Shown here: positions 10,750 to 20,103 of the stretch, one piece after another
Layout: every line of letters begins with the position of its first letter
Numbering within the stretch: the stretch's first letter is position 1
NCBI GenBank assembly: GCA_019694335.1
Contig: JAIBCD010000019.1
Span: 1 to 52,784 of the forward strand
Direction: 5' to 3'
DNA length: 52,784 nt
DNA from: Rhodospirillaceae bacterium
GTDB lineage: Bacteria; Pseudomonadota; Alphaproteobacteria; Rhodospirillales; Rhodospirillaceae
Position numbers and translations under genes: made by a program
The notes under the pieces: generated by a model
Told to the model about the DNA's origin: nothing
Seen by the model: the letters and a program-made list of their open reading frames with translations, nothing else
Database searches by the model: none

Positions 10750-10937
10750 ATCCCTCGCCAATAGCCCGGCTGGCCCCGGTTAAGTTACTGTAAGATTATG
10801 ATTAAAGTGCGCCTGCCCGGTCCGGAACATACCTAGGCGATATTTTTGCCATAATGCGCCAGTGGTATTGAACCAAGCGTCCGCTGAAGGCGTTTTCTAA
10901 ATTCAAACGCCGCCTTTTAGGAGAGGGGTACCCGCCC
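10750..10937 (+). promoter_or_regulatory. Leader/promoter region of chvI
   Basis: An AT-richer stretch of 188 nt with no gene. TTAAGTTACTGTAAGATTATGATTAA-like sequence near 10780-10805 is the most likely promoter area, though no clean -35/-10 pair is visible. AGGAGAGGGG (10919-10928) is the ribosome site that decides the GTG start of chvI. Confidence 0.4.
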
Positions 10938-11663
10938 GTGGCACAACGCATCGCTCTGGTCGACGACGATCGCAACATCCTGACCTCGGTTTCCATGGTG
11001 CTCGAGGCCGAGGGCTTCACCGTGGTCACCTACCGCGACGGCGCCGAGGCCCTGCGCGGCCTGCTGGCCGAGCCGGTGGACCTCGCCATCCTCGACATCA
11101 AGATGCCGCGCATGGACGGCCACGAACTGCTGCAGCGCCTGCGCGAGAAGTCCAACATGCCGGTGATCTTCCTGACCTCGAAGGACGACGAGGTCGACGA
11201 GCTCCTGGGCCTGCGCATGGGCGCCGACGATTACATCAAGAAACCGTTCTCCCAGCGCCTGCTGATCGAGCGCGTGCGCGCGGTGTTCCGCCGCCTGGAA
11301 GCGCAGAAGGCCCAGGGCCCCGGCGGCGGCGTCTCGGCCACCTCGGTCAAGCGCGGCGAACTGGTGCTCGATCCCGCCCAGCACCTGTGCCTGTGGAAGA
11401 CCTTGCCGGTGAACCTGACCGTCACCGAATTCCTGATCATCCAGGCCCTGGCGCAACGGCCCGGCCACGTCAAAAGCCGCGATCAGCTGATCGACGCGGC
11501 CTACGGCGAGCACATCTATGTCGACGACCGCACCATCGACAGCCACATCAAGCGGCTGCGTAAGAAATTCCGCGAGGTCGACAAGGAATTCTCCCATATC
11601 GAGACCCTCTACGGCGTGGGGTATAAGTACAACGAGACCAACGTCGCAGCCGCGTCAGCCTAA
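10938..11663 (+). CDS. chvI: ChvI-type response regulator (OmpR family)
   Basis: A 241-aa OmpR/PhoB-class response regulator. The receiver domain (3-120) has the acidic pocket D9-D11, phosphoacceptor D53 ([13 protein letters not shown]), T80 and K102 (DDYIKKPFS). A winged-helix DNA-binding domain occupies about 140-232 ([22 protein letters not shown]). The start is GTG 10938 behind AGGAGAGGGG. Pairing with a ChvG-like kinase and then hprK and PTS genes is the classic alphaproteobacterial arrangement, in which the system governs envelope, acid-stress and host-associated genes. The symbol rests on this synteny and on similarity to ChvI. Confidence 0.92.
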   Translation: MAQRIALVDDDRNILTSVSMVLEAEGFTVVTYRDGAEALRGLLAEPVDLAILDIKMPRMDGHELLQRLREKSNMPVIFLTSKDDEVDELLGLRMGADDYIKKPFSQRLLIERVRAVFRRLEAQKAQGPGGGVSATSVKRGELVLDPAQHLCLWKTLPVNLTVTEFLIIQALAQRPGHVKSRDQLIDAAYGEHIYVDDRTIDSHIKRLRKKFREVDKEFSHIETLYGVGYKYNETNVAAASA

Positions 11664-11680
11664 AATGCCCAAGGGGCGCC

Positions 11681-13444
11681 TTGAACTCGGACCGGGACTT
11701 TCAACTCGATGATCTGCGCCTGAAATCGTCCAGCGCGGGCGGCGGATTGTCGTTTGGCGCTTTCGATCCCGACGAACCCGGCCGCCTCAAGCGGGTGTTC
11801 TCGCCCCTCACCTTGCGCTTCCTCGCGGTCAACCTGGCCGCGCCGGTGCTGCTGGTGCTCGGCCTCCTGTTCCTCGACCAGTACCAGGACACCCTGATCG
11901 CCGCCGAACTCGACGCCCTGGACACGCAAGGCGAGATGATCGCCGCGTCCATCGGTGAAGGCGCGATCGTGGTGGAAAGCGATTCCGACGCGAAGCCGGT
12001 GTTTACGCCCAGTGGCACCCTGCGGGTGATCGATCCGGATTCCGCGCGCCAGCTGTTGCGGCGCCTCGCCGGCCTCGCGCAACTGCGCGCGCGGCTGTTC
12101 GCCCGCGACGGCACCATGATCGCCGACACGCGCCTTTTGCAGGGACCGGGTGGCGAAGTGCAGATCCTCGACCTGCCGGCGCCGCAATCCAACCGGTTCG
12201 CCGACCGCCTGCGCGCTTTCTATGAGCGCGCCTTCCGACGCTTCGCCTACGACCGCGGGCTGGAGCCCTATGTCGAACAGGTCCATGTCACCGCCAAGGA
12301 CTACGCCGAGGTCGCGCGCGCCCTCGACCAGGGCGAGAACGGCACCGCCGTGCGCCTGCGCGCCGACGGCCAGAAGGTTCTGTCGGTCGCGATCCCGGTG
12401 CAGTTCTACAAGCAGATCGTGGGCGCGGTGCAGGTGTTCCGCGACGGCGCCAATATCGACAAGCGCATGGGCACCGTGCGCGCTTCGATCCTCGGCATGT
12501 TCGCCTGGGTATTCGCGCTGACGGTGCTGACCTCGCTCTACCTCGCCGGCACCATCGCCCGGCCGGTGCGGCGCCTCGCGCTGGCGGCGATGAAGGTGCG
12601 TCATTCCAAGAGCCGGCGCGACACCATCCCCGACCTCACCAACCGCTCGGACGAGATCGGCGAACTGTCCGCGGCCTTGCGCGACATGACCGAATCCCTG
12701 TGGAACCGCATGGATGCCATCGAAGCCTTCGCCGCCGACGTCGCCCACGAGATCAAGAACCCGTTGACGTCGCTGCGCAGCGCAGTGGAGACGGTCACGC
12801 GCATCAAGGATCCGGCGCAGCAGAAGCGGCTGATGTCGATCATCATGGACGACGTCGCGCGCCTCGACCGCCTGATTACGGAAATCTCGGACGCCTCGCG
12901 CCTCGACGCGGAGCTGTCGCGCGCCGAAATGGGGCCGGTGAACATCCGCCCGCTGGTCGAGGCGCTGGCGGAAGTGCAGAACGCCAACGACAACCCCGAC
13001 GCGCCCAAGATCGCGATCTGGGACAGCGCAGGCGCCTCGCCCGAGGGCGAAGCGCCGCGGCCTTTGATGGTGAAGGGCCTGGAAGCCCGCCTCGGCCAGG
13101 TGTTCCGCAACCTGATCGGCAACGCGGTCTCGTTCAGCCCGCCCGCCGGCGTGATCACCTTGCGGATTTTCCGTGAACCCCGGATCGTGACCGTGACGGT
13201 CGAGGACCAGGGGCCCGGCATCCCGTCCGGCAAGGAACAGTCGATCTTCGACCGCTTCTACACCGAGCGCCCCGAAGGCGAGAAGTTCGGCACCCACTCG
13301 GGACTGGGGCTCGCGATCTCCAAACAGATCGTCGAAGCCCACCGCGGCCTGATCTATGCCGAGAACATCGTCGCCGAGGAACCCGCGGGAGAAAGCCCGA
13401 CCGTCAAAGGCGCGCGCTTCGTGGTGCGCCTCCCGGCGGCCTAA
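11681..13444 (+). CDS. chvG: ChvG/ExoS-type sensor histidine kinase
   Basis: A 587-aa membrane sensor kinase. After a 40-residue cytoplasmic tail there is a first membrane helix (about 45-66), a periplasmic sensor domain (67-265), a second helix (about 268-290), a HAMP domain (291-340), then the H-box VAHEIKNPLTS with H356. The ATP-binding domain shows the N-box FRNLIGNAVSFS, the G1 box EDQGPGIP and G2 GLGLAI, all intact. The start is TTG 11681 preceded by AAGGGG; no ATG fits this frame nearby. It is the partner of the adjacent regulator (17-nt gap). In rhizobia and relatives ChvG is kept silent by the periplasmic protein ExoR; no ExoR is encoded here. Confidence 0.93.
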   Translation: MNSDRDFQLDDLRLKSSSAGGGLSFGAFDPDEPGRLKRVFSPLTLRFLAVNLAAPVLLVLGLLFLDQYQDTLIAAELDALDTQGEMIAASIGEGAIVVESDSDAKPVFTPSGTLRVIDPDSARQLLRRLAGLAQLRARLFARDGTMIADTRLLQGPGGEVQILDLPAPQSNRFADRLRAFYERAFRRFAYDRGLEPYVEQVHVTAKDYAEVARALDQGENGTAVRLRADGQKVLSVAIPVQFYKQIVGAVQVFRDGANIDKRMGTVRASILGMFAWVFALTVLTSLYLAGTIARPVRRLALAAMKVRHSKSRRDTIPDLTNRSDEIGELSAALRDMTESLWNRMDAIEAFAADVAHEIKNPLTSLRSAVETVTRIKDPAQQKRLMSIIMDDVARLDRLITEISDASRLDAELSRAEMGPVNIRPLVEALAEVQNANDNPDAPKIAIWDSAGASPEGEAPRPLMVKGLEARLGQVFRNLIGNAVSFSPPAGVITLRIFREPRIVTVTVEDQGPGIPSGKEQSIFDRFYTERPEGEKFGTHSGLGLAISKQIVEAHRGLIYAENIVAEEPAGESPTVKGARFVVRLPAA

Positions 13445-14334
13445 GCCTGAAGGCTCAAGACAAAAGCCATCAAGAGAGGCAGCGTCAGGAACGACAGCAA
13501 TGTCGAGATGACGACGATCCCGGCCACTTCCGCCGGCCGGTTGTCATAGCGTGCCGCGAACAGGTAGTTGAACACCGCCGACGGCATGGCGGACTGAACC
13601 ACCACCGCGCCGCGCGCCGCCCCTTCCAGGCCCATCGCCCAGCTCGCCGCCAGCCCGACAGCAAAGCCGCCGCCCACGCAAAACAGCGACACCAGGACGC
13701 TGCGGCGCAAACCGACAACACTCAGACTCGCCAGCGAAACGCCGAGCGACAGGAGCATCAGGGGAATCGCCAGCCCGGCGACGGTCGAGATGCTGTTCAT
13801 GAGAAACCGCGGCAGGGCGATATCTCCCGCTATCAGCGCGCACCCCAGCGCGATCGCATAGAGCGCGGGGCTCCTGAACACGCTGCGCGCACTGACCTGG
13901 CCGCTGGCGATGCCCTGGCCGATCGAGAATTGCAGCACGGATTGGGTGGCGAAGTAGGCGACCGCGAGCGCCAGGCCCGCCGGCCCGAAGGCGAACAGGC
14001 ACAAGGGCAGGCCGACGTTGCCGGTATTGCCGAACACCATCGCCGGCAGGAACACCCGCACCGGCAGCGCCGCCACCCGGAGGATACCCCAGGCGACCAC
14101 GCCGGTCAGGACGAGCACCAGGATTGTGGCGGCCGAGATTCGCGCCATCACGATGAGGTCGGGCCGGTTGGCAAGGATCGCGTTCAACAGCAGGCAGGGC
14201 GTGCCGACATTGATCACAAGTGCCGCGACCATATTCTGGTCGAATGGCATGCCGCACCGCTGCCAGAGGTACCCGGCGAGCGAAATGATCATCACCGGAG
14301 CGATGATCGCCAGAATGTCGTTGATCGGGGGCAC
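13441..14334 (-). CDS. Auxin efflux carrier (AEC) family transporter
   Basis: A 297-aa integral membrane protein with about ten hydrophobic helices in two five-helix halves, matching the AEC/malonate-carrier family (PF03547 type). The conserved mid-protein motif FGNTGNVGLPLCLFAFG and the C-terminal helices (VVVISTLLSFLTLPLLMAFVL) are visible. The GTG at 14334 is chosen because GGGA lies just upstream and the first helix starts at once; an ATG at 14397 is an alternative. The substrate is probably a small organic acid or amino acid, by family only. It is convergent with chvG, overlapping its stop region by 4 nt, and separates chvG from hprK. Confidence 0.85.
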   Translation of the reverse strand: MPPINDILAIIAPVMIISLAGYLWQRCGMPFDQNMVAALVINVGTPCLLLNAILANRPDLIVMARISAATILVLVLTGVVAWGILRVAALPVRVFLPAMVFGNTGNVGLPLCLFAFGPAGLALAVAYFATQSVLQFSIGQGIASGQVSARSVFRSPALYAIALGCALIAGDIALPRFLMNSISTVAGLAIPLMLLSLGVSLASLSVVGLRRSVLVSLFCVGGGFAVGLAASWAMGLEGAARGAVVVQSAMPSAVFNYLFAARYDNRPAEVAGIVVISTLLSFLTLPLLMAFVLSLQA

Positions 14335-14451
14335 GTGGTTTCCCGCAAGGTCCGCCGCGAGACATACGATACCGGCCGGATCATGACCATCCCGCATTGA
14401 CAGCCCGCCAGCGGCCACGCGACCCTCGCGGCCGGTAGAAAGGGTGACAGC

Positions 14452-14892
14452 GTGCCGTTGATCCATGCCAGCTGTGTGGTGGTGGGAGGTATCGGGGTTC
14501 TGATCCGGGGCGCGTCCGGATCGGGGAAGTCGGACCTCGCTCTGCGGCTGATCGACGCCGGTGCCAGCCTGGTCGCCGACGATTATTGCGAGGCCGAAGC
14601 CCTGGCCGGCCGGCTGGTGGTGCGCCCACCCCCCACGATCGCGGGCAAGCTCGAGGTGCGCGGCTTTGGTATTGTGGATATCGCCCACCTGCCCAGCACC
14701 ACCGTAGGCCTGATCGTGGACTTGGTTGCCAGCGCCGAGATCGAACGTCTGCCCGACCCGCGCGGCGAGGGGGTGCTCTCCGACACCATCGAGGGCGTGC
14801 GCCTCCCGCGCCTCAGACTGGATCCCACCCACGCCTCTTCGGTGGCCAAGGTGCGGCTCGCGTTAAAAACCCGACCCAATGGCATGTCCTGA
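14452..14892 (+). CDS. hprK: Short-form HPr kinase/phosphorylase
   Basis: A 146-aa catalytic-domain-only HprK, the usual alphaproteobacterial form that lacks the N-terminal domain of Firmicutes HprK. Walker A is GASGSGKS (20-27), the acidic pair in LVADDY (40-45) supplies the general base and metal ligand, and LEVRGFGI is the family-specific signature. It phosphorylates or dephosphorylates a serine of HPr, linking the PTS to metabolic state. The start is GTG 14452 with AAAGGG about 9 nt upstream. The stop overlaps the ATG of rapZ (TGATG). Confidence 0.92.
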   Translation: MPLIHASCVVVGGIGVLIRGASGSGKSDLALRLIDAGASLVADDYCEAEALAGRLVVRPPPTIAGKLEVRGFGIVDIAHLPSTTVGLIVDLVASAEIERLPDPRGEGVLSDTIEGVRLPRLRLDPTHASSVAKVRLALKTRPNGMS

Positions 14893-15836
14893 TGGCCGCG
14901 AAACCCAAAACCCCCAAATTTAAAGCAAAGGCGAAGCCGAAAAAAAAGGCCGCGCGGCCGCTCAACACCGCGCCGCCGCGCGTGGTGGTGGTGACCGGCA
15001 TGTCCGGCGCGGGCAAAAGCTCGGCCTTGCGCACGCTCGAGGATCTGCATTTCGAGACCGTCGACAACCTGCCCCTGGCGTTGCTGCGGGCGGTGGCGCA
15101 CAGCGGCGACCACCGGCGCGGGCCGCTGGCGGTAGGCATCGACGTGCGCACACGCGATTTCGACGCCACGCGCCTGCTCGCCACCATCGCGGAACTGCAA
15201 CGCACGGCAGGTGTCACGGTCAGCATCGTGTTCCTGGATTGCGACAGTGAAATCCTGTCGCGCCGCTTCACCGAAACACGGCGTCCCCATCCACTCGCCG
15301 ATGATCTGCCGGTGGCCGCCGCCATCGAAATGGAACGCCGCTTGCTGGCGCCGCTGCACGACCAGGCCGACCTGGTGGTGGACACCTCGCGCCTGCCGCC
15401 CGGCGAACTCAAGCGCATCCTCGCCGGCCAATACGCCGGTTCCGCCAAGCGCCCGCTGAAAATCTTCCTGACGTCGTTCGGTTACCGCAACGGCCTGCCG
15501 CGCGACGCCGACCTGGTGTTCGATGTGCGCTTCCTCAAGAACCCGCACTACGAGCCCGACCTGCGGCCACTGACCGGCCTCGACGCGGCGGTCGGCACTT
15601 ACGTCGAGCAGGATCCGGCGCTGGCGCCCTTCATCGACCACCTCACCCAGCTCCTCGACCCGCTGCTGCCGTTGTACGAGGCGGAAGGAAAGAGCTATCT
15701 GACCATCGCGGTGGGCTGCACGGGCGGTCAGCACCGTTCGGTTTATGTGGTGGAACGTTTGAAGGCCTGGCTCGCGGGACGCGGCATCACCTTCGACACC
15801 AGCCACCGCGACGTCCACCTCGCCAAACAGACGTAG
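14892..15836 (+). CDS. rapZ: RNase adapter/nucleotide-binding protein RapZ
   Basis: A 314-aa RapZ (YvcJ) family P-loop protein. A Lys-rich N-terminal tail (residues 4-22) precedes Walker A GMSGAGKSS (about 36-44). The family signatures DVRFLKNP and TGGQHRSV lie in the C-terminal half. In E. coli RapZ directs RNase E to a small RNA controlling glucosamine-6-phosphate synthase; in alphaproteobacteria the role is less clear, but its link to hprK and PTS genes is constant. The start is ATG 14892, overlapping the hprK stop. The length is slightly above the usual 285-300 aa because of the basic tail. Confidence 0.92.
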   Translation: MAAKPKTPKFKAKAKPKKKAARPLNTAPPRVVVVTGMSGAGKSSALRTLEDLHFETVDNLPLALLRAVAHSGDHRRGPLAVGIDVRTRDFDATRLLATIAELQRTAGVTVSIVFLDCDSEILSRRFTETRRPHPLADDLPVAAAIEMERRLLAPLHDQADLVVDTSRLPPGELKRILAGQYAGSAKRPLKIFLTSFGYRNGLPRDADLVFDVRFLKNPHYEPDLRPLTGLDAAVGTYVEQDPALAPFIDHLTQLLDPLLPLYEAEGKSYLTIAVGCTGGQHRSVYVVERLKAWLAGRGITFDTSHRDVHLAKQT

Positions 15837-16040
15837 CCGCGACCGCCGTGCGTTCGCGGCCCGGGACGAGCCGCCGGTCGACCGCAAGTTGAGCGCCGCG
15901 CATCTGGGCAATCTTTCTAACCAATTGATTAGTAATAAATATTTGCCAGTTACGCGATACCTGCCGGGATTTTTGCACCCGCACACAGGAAGGGTTAAGC
16001 TGCGCCCGATTTTCGCAGACCTAGGACTTTTTCCGCCTCC
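15837..16040 (+). promoter_or_regulatory. AT-rich promoter region upstream of EIIA gene
   Basis: Two hundred bases without a gene. An AT-rich island at 15915-15955 (around TTGATTAGTAATAAATATTT) stands out in otherwise GC-rich DNA and is the most probable promoter of the EIIA-HPr-EI genes. AGGAAGGG at about 15987-15994 is too far from the ATG at 16041 to be its ribosome site. Confidence 0.4.
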
Positions 16041-16484
16041 ATGTCGCAAGCCAAACCGTTGATCGGACTCGTGCTCGTCACGCACGGGCGCCTCGCGCTC
16101 GAATTGGTCGCCGCCCTCGAACATGTCGTCGGTCCCCAGACTCAAGTGGCCACCGTCTGCATCGGCCCCGATGACGACATGGAACAGCGCCGCGCCGAAA
16201 TCCTGGAGGCGGTCGAGGCCGTGAACGCGGGCGCCGGCGTGGTGGTGCTCACCGACATGTTCGGCGGCACGCCCTCGAATCTCGCGATCTCGATCATGGA
16301 GGCCGCCCCCATCGAGGTGATCGCCGGCGTCAACCTCCCCATGCTGATCAAGCTTGCCTCCGCGCGCCGCACCGAGACCCTGCAAAACGCCGTGATCCAG
16401 GCGCAGGACGCGGGGCGCAAATACATCAACGTCGCCTCTGCCCTGCTCGCCCAGGAAAAGCAGAAAACCAAGAAGAGCGGCTGA
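16041..16484 (+). CDS. PTS EIIA component, mannose type
   Basis: A 147-aa EIIA domain of the mannose/fructose family. The phosphorylated histidine is H15 in LVLVTHGRLA, and VVLTDMFGGTPSN (about 68-80) is the conserved strand-loop of the family. It ends in a Lys-rich tail. Alphaproteobacterial members of this type stand alone without IIB/IIC/IID transport subunits and act in regulation. HPr follows 11 nt later and EI after that, so a full phosphorelay PEP-EI-HPr-EIIA is encoded here with no sugar permease. Confidence 0.92.
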   Translation: MSQAKPLIGLVLVTHGRLALELVAALEHVVGPQTQVATVCIGPDDDMEQRRAEILEAVEAVNAGAGVVVLTDMFGGTPSNLAISIMEAAPIEVIAGVNLPMLIKLASARRTETLQNAVIQAQDAGRKYINVASALLAQEKQKTKKSG

Positions 16485-16495
16485 GCCTTCCGGCC

Positions 16496-16768
16496 ATGAG
16501 CGACCTCATCCGCGACGCCGAGATCCGCAACACCAAGGGCCTGCACGCCCGCGCAGCCGCCAAGTTCTGCAAGACCGCCGGCCAGTTCAACGCCGACATC
16601 AAGGTCTCCAAGGGCGGCACCGAAGTCTCGGGCTCGTCGATCATGGGGCTGATGATGCTGGCCGCCGGCATCGGCTCGACCATCACCATCCGCACGTCCG
16701 GCGCCCAGGCCCAGGAAGCGCTCGATGCGCTGTGCACCCTGGTCGGCAACAAATTCGACGAAGAGTAG
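16496..16768 (+). CDS. ptsH: HPr phosphocarrier protein
   Basis: A 90-aa HPr. The EI phosphorylation site is H17 in KGLHARAAA, and the regulatory serine, target of HprK, is S48 in GSSIMGLMML. Length and both motifs match the family. Presence of hprK in the same cluster supports Ser-48 regulation. It is translated from ATG 16496, with no strong ribosome site, so coupling to the EIIA gene 11 nt upstream is likely. Confidence 0.95.
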   Translation: MSDLIRDAEIRNTKGLHARAAAKFCKTAGQFNADIKVSKGGTEVSGSSIMGLMMLAAGIGSTITIRTSGAQAQEALDALCTLVGNKFDEE

Positions 16769-16775
16769 GCTGCCC

Positions 16776-18536
16776 TTGAAAACCAAAGGCGACGGCCACG
16801 GCGGCGAACGGATCTTCGAGGGCTTCGCGGTCGGAGCGGGGATCGCCATCGGCGTGGTCCACCGCCACGACAGTCGCGCCGTGGTGCAGGTGCGCGAGCG
16901 CCACGTTCCCGCCAACCGCATCCGCGCCGAGCAAAGCCGCATCGTGCAGGCGGCCTATGACGCCAGCCGGCGCATGGAAGAGTTGCAGGCCCAGGCCCGG
17001 CGCATGAAGGGCGCCGCCGGCGAGGAGTTGGGTTACCTGCTCGACGCCTACCATCAAATGCTGTCCGGCTCGCGCCTGGTGCGCGGGGTGCAGGCGCGCA
17101 TCAGTGAACAGCAGATCAACGCCGAAGCCGCGGTGATGAAGGAAATCGGCCTGATGGCGGAAGCTTTTGCCGCCATGGACGATCCCTATCTCGCCGCGCG
17201 CATCGCCGATATCCGCGAAGTCGGCCGCCGCCTGGTGGAAAGCCTGGGCGAGAAAACCCCCACCGGCTTCGAGGATCTGCCCGACGACGCGGTGCTGGTG
17301 GCCGACGAACTTTCGCCCGCCGATACCGCGCTGCTCGACCCCAAGAAGGTCGCCGGCCTCGCCACCATGGTCGGCGGTGTCGAGAGCCATACCGCCATCG
17401 TCGCCCGCGCATTGGGACTTCCCGCCGTGGTGGCCGCCGATTTCCTGGATCAGGTCGAGAACGGCGAGACCGCCATCATCGACGGCGGCGAGGGCAAACT
17501 GATCGTGGCGCCCAGCGCCGCCACGCTCAACCTCTACCGCGAGCGGCGTGCCGATTTCCTGCGGGCGCAACGGGCGCTCACCAAGCTCAAGACCGTTCCC
17601 GCCACGACGCGCGACGGCATGCGCGTGACCTTGCAGGCCAATATCGAGTTGCCGTCGGAAGTGGACGCGGTGCTGGCGTCGGGCGCGGAAGGTATCGGCC
17701 TTTTGCGCAGCGAGTTCCTGTTCATGAACCGCGGCAAGCTGCCGACCGAGGAAGAGCAGTTCAAGGAACTCGCCGGCATCGTGCGGCGCATGCAGGGCCG
17801 CCCCGTCACCATCCGCACCCTGGATGTGGGCGCCGACAAACTGGGCGATGCGCTGGACCTGAAAACCGGGCCCAACCCGGCCCTGGGCCTGCGCGCCATC
17901 CGCTTTTCGCTGTCACGGCGCAAGCTGTTGCTCACCCAGTTGTCGGCGATCCTGCGCGTGAGCGCGCTCGGGCCGGTACGTATCCTGCTGCCCATGGTCT
18001 GCACGGTGGAAGAAGTGCGCGAGGTGCGCCGCATCCTCGCCCGCCTGGTCGCGGCCCTGAAGCGCAAGGGCGTGAAGATGGCCGACCCGCCACCGCCGCT
18101 GGGCGTGATGATCGAGATCCCGGGCGCGGCGCTTGCGGCCGATGCGCTCGCCGCCGAGTCCGACTTCTTCGCCATCGGCACCAACGACCTGACCCAATAC
18201 ACCCTGGCCATCGACCGCACCGACGAGCAGGTGGCCTATCTCTACAACCCGCTGCACCCGGCGGTGCTGCGCCTGATCCAGTTCGCGGCCGAAGCCGCCC
18301 ATGCCGGCCGGATCCCTGTCTCCGTCTGCGGCGAAATGGCGGGGGACGAGCGGCTGGCCCCGCTGCTGCTGGGCTTCGGCATCACCGAGCTGTCGATGTC
18401 GCCCGCCAACCTGCCCCGGGTCAAAAACCGCATCCTGGATCTCACTTATTCGGCCCTGCAGGGCAAGGTTCGGCGCATCACCAGCCTGGCCGACCCCGCC
18501 AAGGTCCGGAAAGTCGTGGACGAACTGTCATCCTGA
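16776..18536 (+). CDS. ptsI: PEP-protein phosphotransferase (enzyme I)
   Basis: A 586-aa enzyme I that starts the PTS relay by taking phosphate from PEP. The phosphohistidine is H205 in GGVESHTAIVARALG (numbered from TTG 16776). The PEP-binding barrel shows EGIGLLRSEFLFM, GTNDLTQYTLAIDR and the C-terminal VCGEMAGD with its catalytic Cys. There is no N-terminal GAF domain, so this is EI-like rather than the nitrogen-type PtsP. The TTG at 16776 is chosen because it lies 7 nt after the HPr stop and just before the conserved start; a longer frame from 16725 would overlap HPr. Confidence 0.92.
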   Translation: MKTKGDGHGGERIFEGFAVGAGIAIGVVHRHDSRAVVQVRERHVPANRIRAEQSRIVQAAYDASRRMEELQAQARRMKGAAGEELGYLLDAYHQMLSGSRLVRGVQARISEQQINAEAAVMKEIGLMAEAFAAMDDPYLAARIADIREVGRRLVESLGEKTPTGFEDLPDDAVLVADELSPADTALLDPKKVAGLATMVGGVESHTAIVARALGLPAVVAADFLDQVENGETAIIDGGEGKLIVAPSAATLNLYRERRADFLRAQRALTKLKTVPATTRDGMRVTLQANIELPSEVDAVLASGAEGIGLLRSEFLFMNRGKLPTEEEQFKELAGIVRRMQGRPVTIRTLDVGADKLGDALDLKTGPNPALGLRAIRFSLSRRKLLLTQLSAILRVSALGPVRILLPMVCTVEEVREVRRILARLVAALKRKGVKMADPPPPLGVMIEIPGAALAADALAAESDFFAIGTNDLTQYTLAIDRTDEQVAYLYNPLHPAVLRLIQFAAEAAHAGRIPVSVCGEMAGDERLAPLLLGFGITELSMSPANLPRVKNRILDLTYSALQGKVRRITSLADPAKVRKVVDELSS

Positions 18537-18557
18537 CCCCGCGAGGGCGCTGAAAGG

Positions 18558-18587
18558 TTGCCGCTGGCACCCCCCTGCTGGTATACG
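18558..18587 (+). promoter_or_regulatory. Candidate sigma-70-type promoter of ahcY
   Basis: TTGCCG (18558-18563) and TATACG (18582-18587) are separated by 18 nt, a plausible -35/-10 pair. The inferred start would be near 18594, leaving a leader of about 38 nt before ATG 18632. It lies in the 95-nt gap after ptsI. Confidence 0.4.
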
Positions 18588-18631
18588 GCGGGCACCTCAT
18601 ATTGACCCAAACCCTGCAAAAGAAAGCACCC

Positions 18632-20023
18632 ATGGCCGACTACATCGTCAAAGACATCGCCCTCGCCGGTTGGGGACGTAAAGAGCTCAACATCGCCGAG
18701 ACCGAAATGCCCGGCCTGATGGCGCTGCGCGCCGAGTTCGGCAAGGCGCAGCCGCTGAAGGGCGCGCGCATCGCCGGCTCGCTGCACATGACCATCCAGA
18801 CCGCCGTGCTGATCGAGACCCTGAAGGCCCTGGGCGCCGACGTGCGCTGGGCCTCGTGCAACATTTTCTCGACCCAGGATCACGCCGCCGCGGCCATCGC
18901 CGAAGCCGGCACCCCGGTGTTCGCGGTGAAGGGCGAGACCCTGGAAGAGTACTGGGACTACACCCACAAGATTTTCGAATGGGCCGACGGCGGCACCCCG
19001 AACATGATCCTCGACGATGGCGGCGACGCCACGCTGCTGATCGTGCTGGGCACCGAAGCCGAAAAGAACCCCGCGCTGATCGCGAAGCCCGGCAACGAGG
19101 AAGAAACAGTCCTGTTCGCCGCCATCGCCAAGCGCAACAAGGAACAGCCGGGCTGGTACGCCAAGGTGCTCGCCAACATCAAGGGCGTGTCCGAGGAAAC
19201 CACCACCGGCGTGCACCGCCTGTATCAGATGGCCAAGGACGGCCGCCTGCATTTCCCGGCGATCAACGTCAACGACAGCGTCACCAAGTCGAAATTCGAC
19301 AACATCTACGGCTGCCGCGAAAGCCTGGTGGACGGCGTGCGCCGCGCCACCGACGTGATGATGGCCGGCAAGGTGGCGATGGTCGCGGGCTACGGCGACG
19401 TGGGCAAGGGCTCGGCCGCGTCGCTGCGCCAGGCCGGCTGCCGCGTGATGATCTCCGAGATCGACCCGATCAACGCGCTCCAGGCCGCCATGGAGGGCTA
19501 TGAAGTGGTGACCATGGAAGACGCCGCCCCCAAGGCCGACATCTTCGTGACCGCCACCGGCAACCTCGACGTCATCACCGTCGACCACATGCGCAAGATG
19601 AAAGACCGCGCCATCGTCTGCAACATCGGCCACTTCGACACCGAGATCCAGACCGAGGCCCTGCGTAACTTCAAGTGGCACAACGTGAAGCCGCAGGTGG
19701 ACGAAGTGGAGTTCCCGGACGGCAAGCGCATCATCCTGCTGGCCGAAGGCCGCCTGGTGAACCTGGGCTGCGGCACCGGCCACCCCAGCTTCGTCATGAG
19801 CGCCTCGTTCTCCAACCAGGTGCTCGCGCAGATGGAGCTGTGGCAGAACGGCGCCAAGTACGAGAAGAAGGTCTACGTGCTGCCCAAGCATCTGGACGAG
19901 AAGGTGGCCGAGCTGCACCTCGCCAAGGTCGGCGCCAAGCTCACCAAGCTCTCGGCCAAGCAGGCCTCCTACATCGGCGTGAACGCCGCCGGCCCGTTCA
20001 AGCCCGAGACCTATCGCTACTAG
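18632..20023 (+). CDS. ahcY: S-adenosylhomocysteinase
   Basis: A 463-aa SAH hydrolase that splits S-adenosylhomocysteine into adenosine and homocysteine, removing product inhibition of methyltransferases. The NAD-binding motif GYGDVGKG lies at 253-260; [16 protein letters not shown] and NIGHFDTEI are further signatures, and the C-terminus ends in KPETYRY as in the family. The start is ATG 18632; an in-frame TTG at 18602 would add ten unconserved residues. A strong terminator follows. Several SAM methyltransferases in this window would depend on this activity. Confidence 0.97.
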   Translation: MADYIVKDIALAGWGRKELNIAETEMPGLMALRAEFGKAQPLKGARIAGSLHMTIQTAVLIETLKALGADVRWASCNIFSTQDHAAAAIAEAGTPVFAVKGETLEEYWDYTHKIFEWADGGTPNMILDDGGDATLLIVLGTEAEKNPALIAKPGNEEETVLFAAIAKRNKEQPGWYAKVLANIKGVSEETTTGVHRLYQMAKDGRLHFPAINVNDSVTKSKFDNIYGCRESLVDGVRRATDVMMAGKVAMVAGYGDVGKGSAASLRQAGCRVMISEIDPINALQAAMEGYEVVTMEDAAPKADIFVTATGNLDVITVDHMRKMKDRAIVCNIGHFDTEIQTEALRNFKWHNVKPQVDEVEFPDGKRIILLAEGRLVNLGCGTGHPSFVMSASFSNQVLAQMELWQNGAKYEKKVYVLPKHLDEKVAELHLAKVGAKLTKLSAKQASYIGVNAAGPFKPETYRY

Positions 20024-20046
20024 CTCGGCCTTTCACGGCAATAAAT

Positions 20047-20079
20047 AAAAAGGGGGACGGTTTAACCGTCCCCCTTTTT
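20047..20079 (+). terminator. Rho-independent terminator after ahcY
   Basis: A perfect hairpin with GGGGGACGGTT (20052-20062) and AACCGTCCCCC (20064-20074) arms around a very short loop, flanked by five A's before and five T's after. The A/T flanks make it work on both strands. Confidence 0.92.
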
Positions 20080-20103
20080 GCGTCTTCACGCTATCTTCCC
20101 GCG

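Noticed and set aside
18537-18631. Possible SAH riboswitch upstream of ahcY (GAGGGCGCTG resembles its 5' part)
   Set aside because: The AGGCUCG segment and the closing pseudoknot strand are absent, and a plausible promoter lies inside the region, putting most of it upstream of the transcript.
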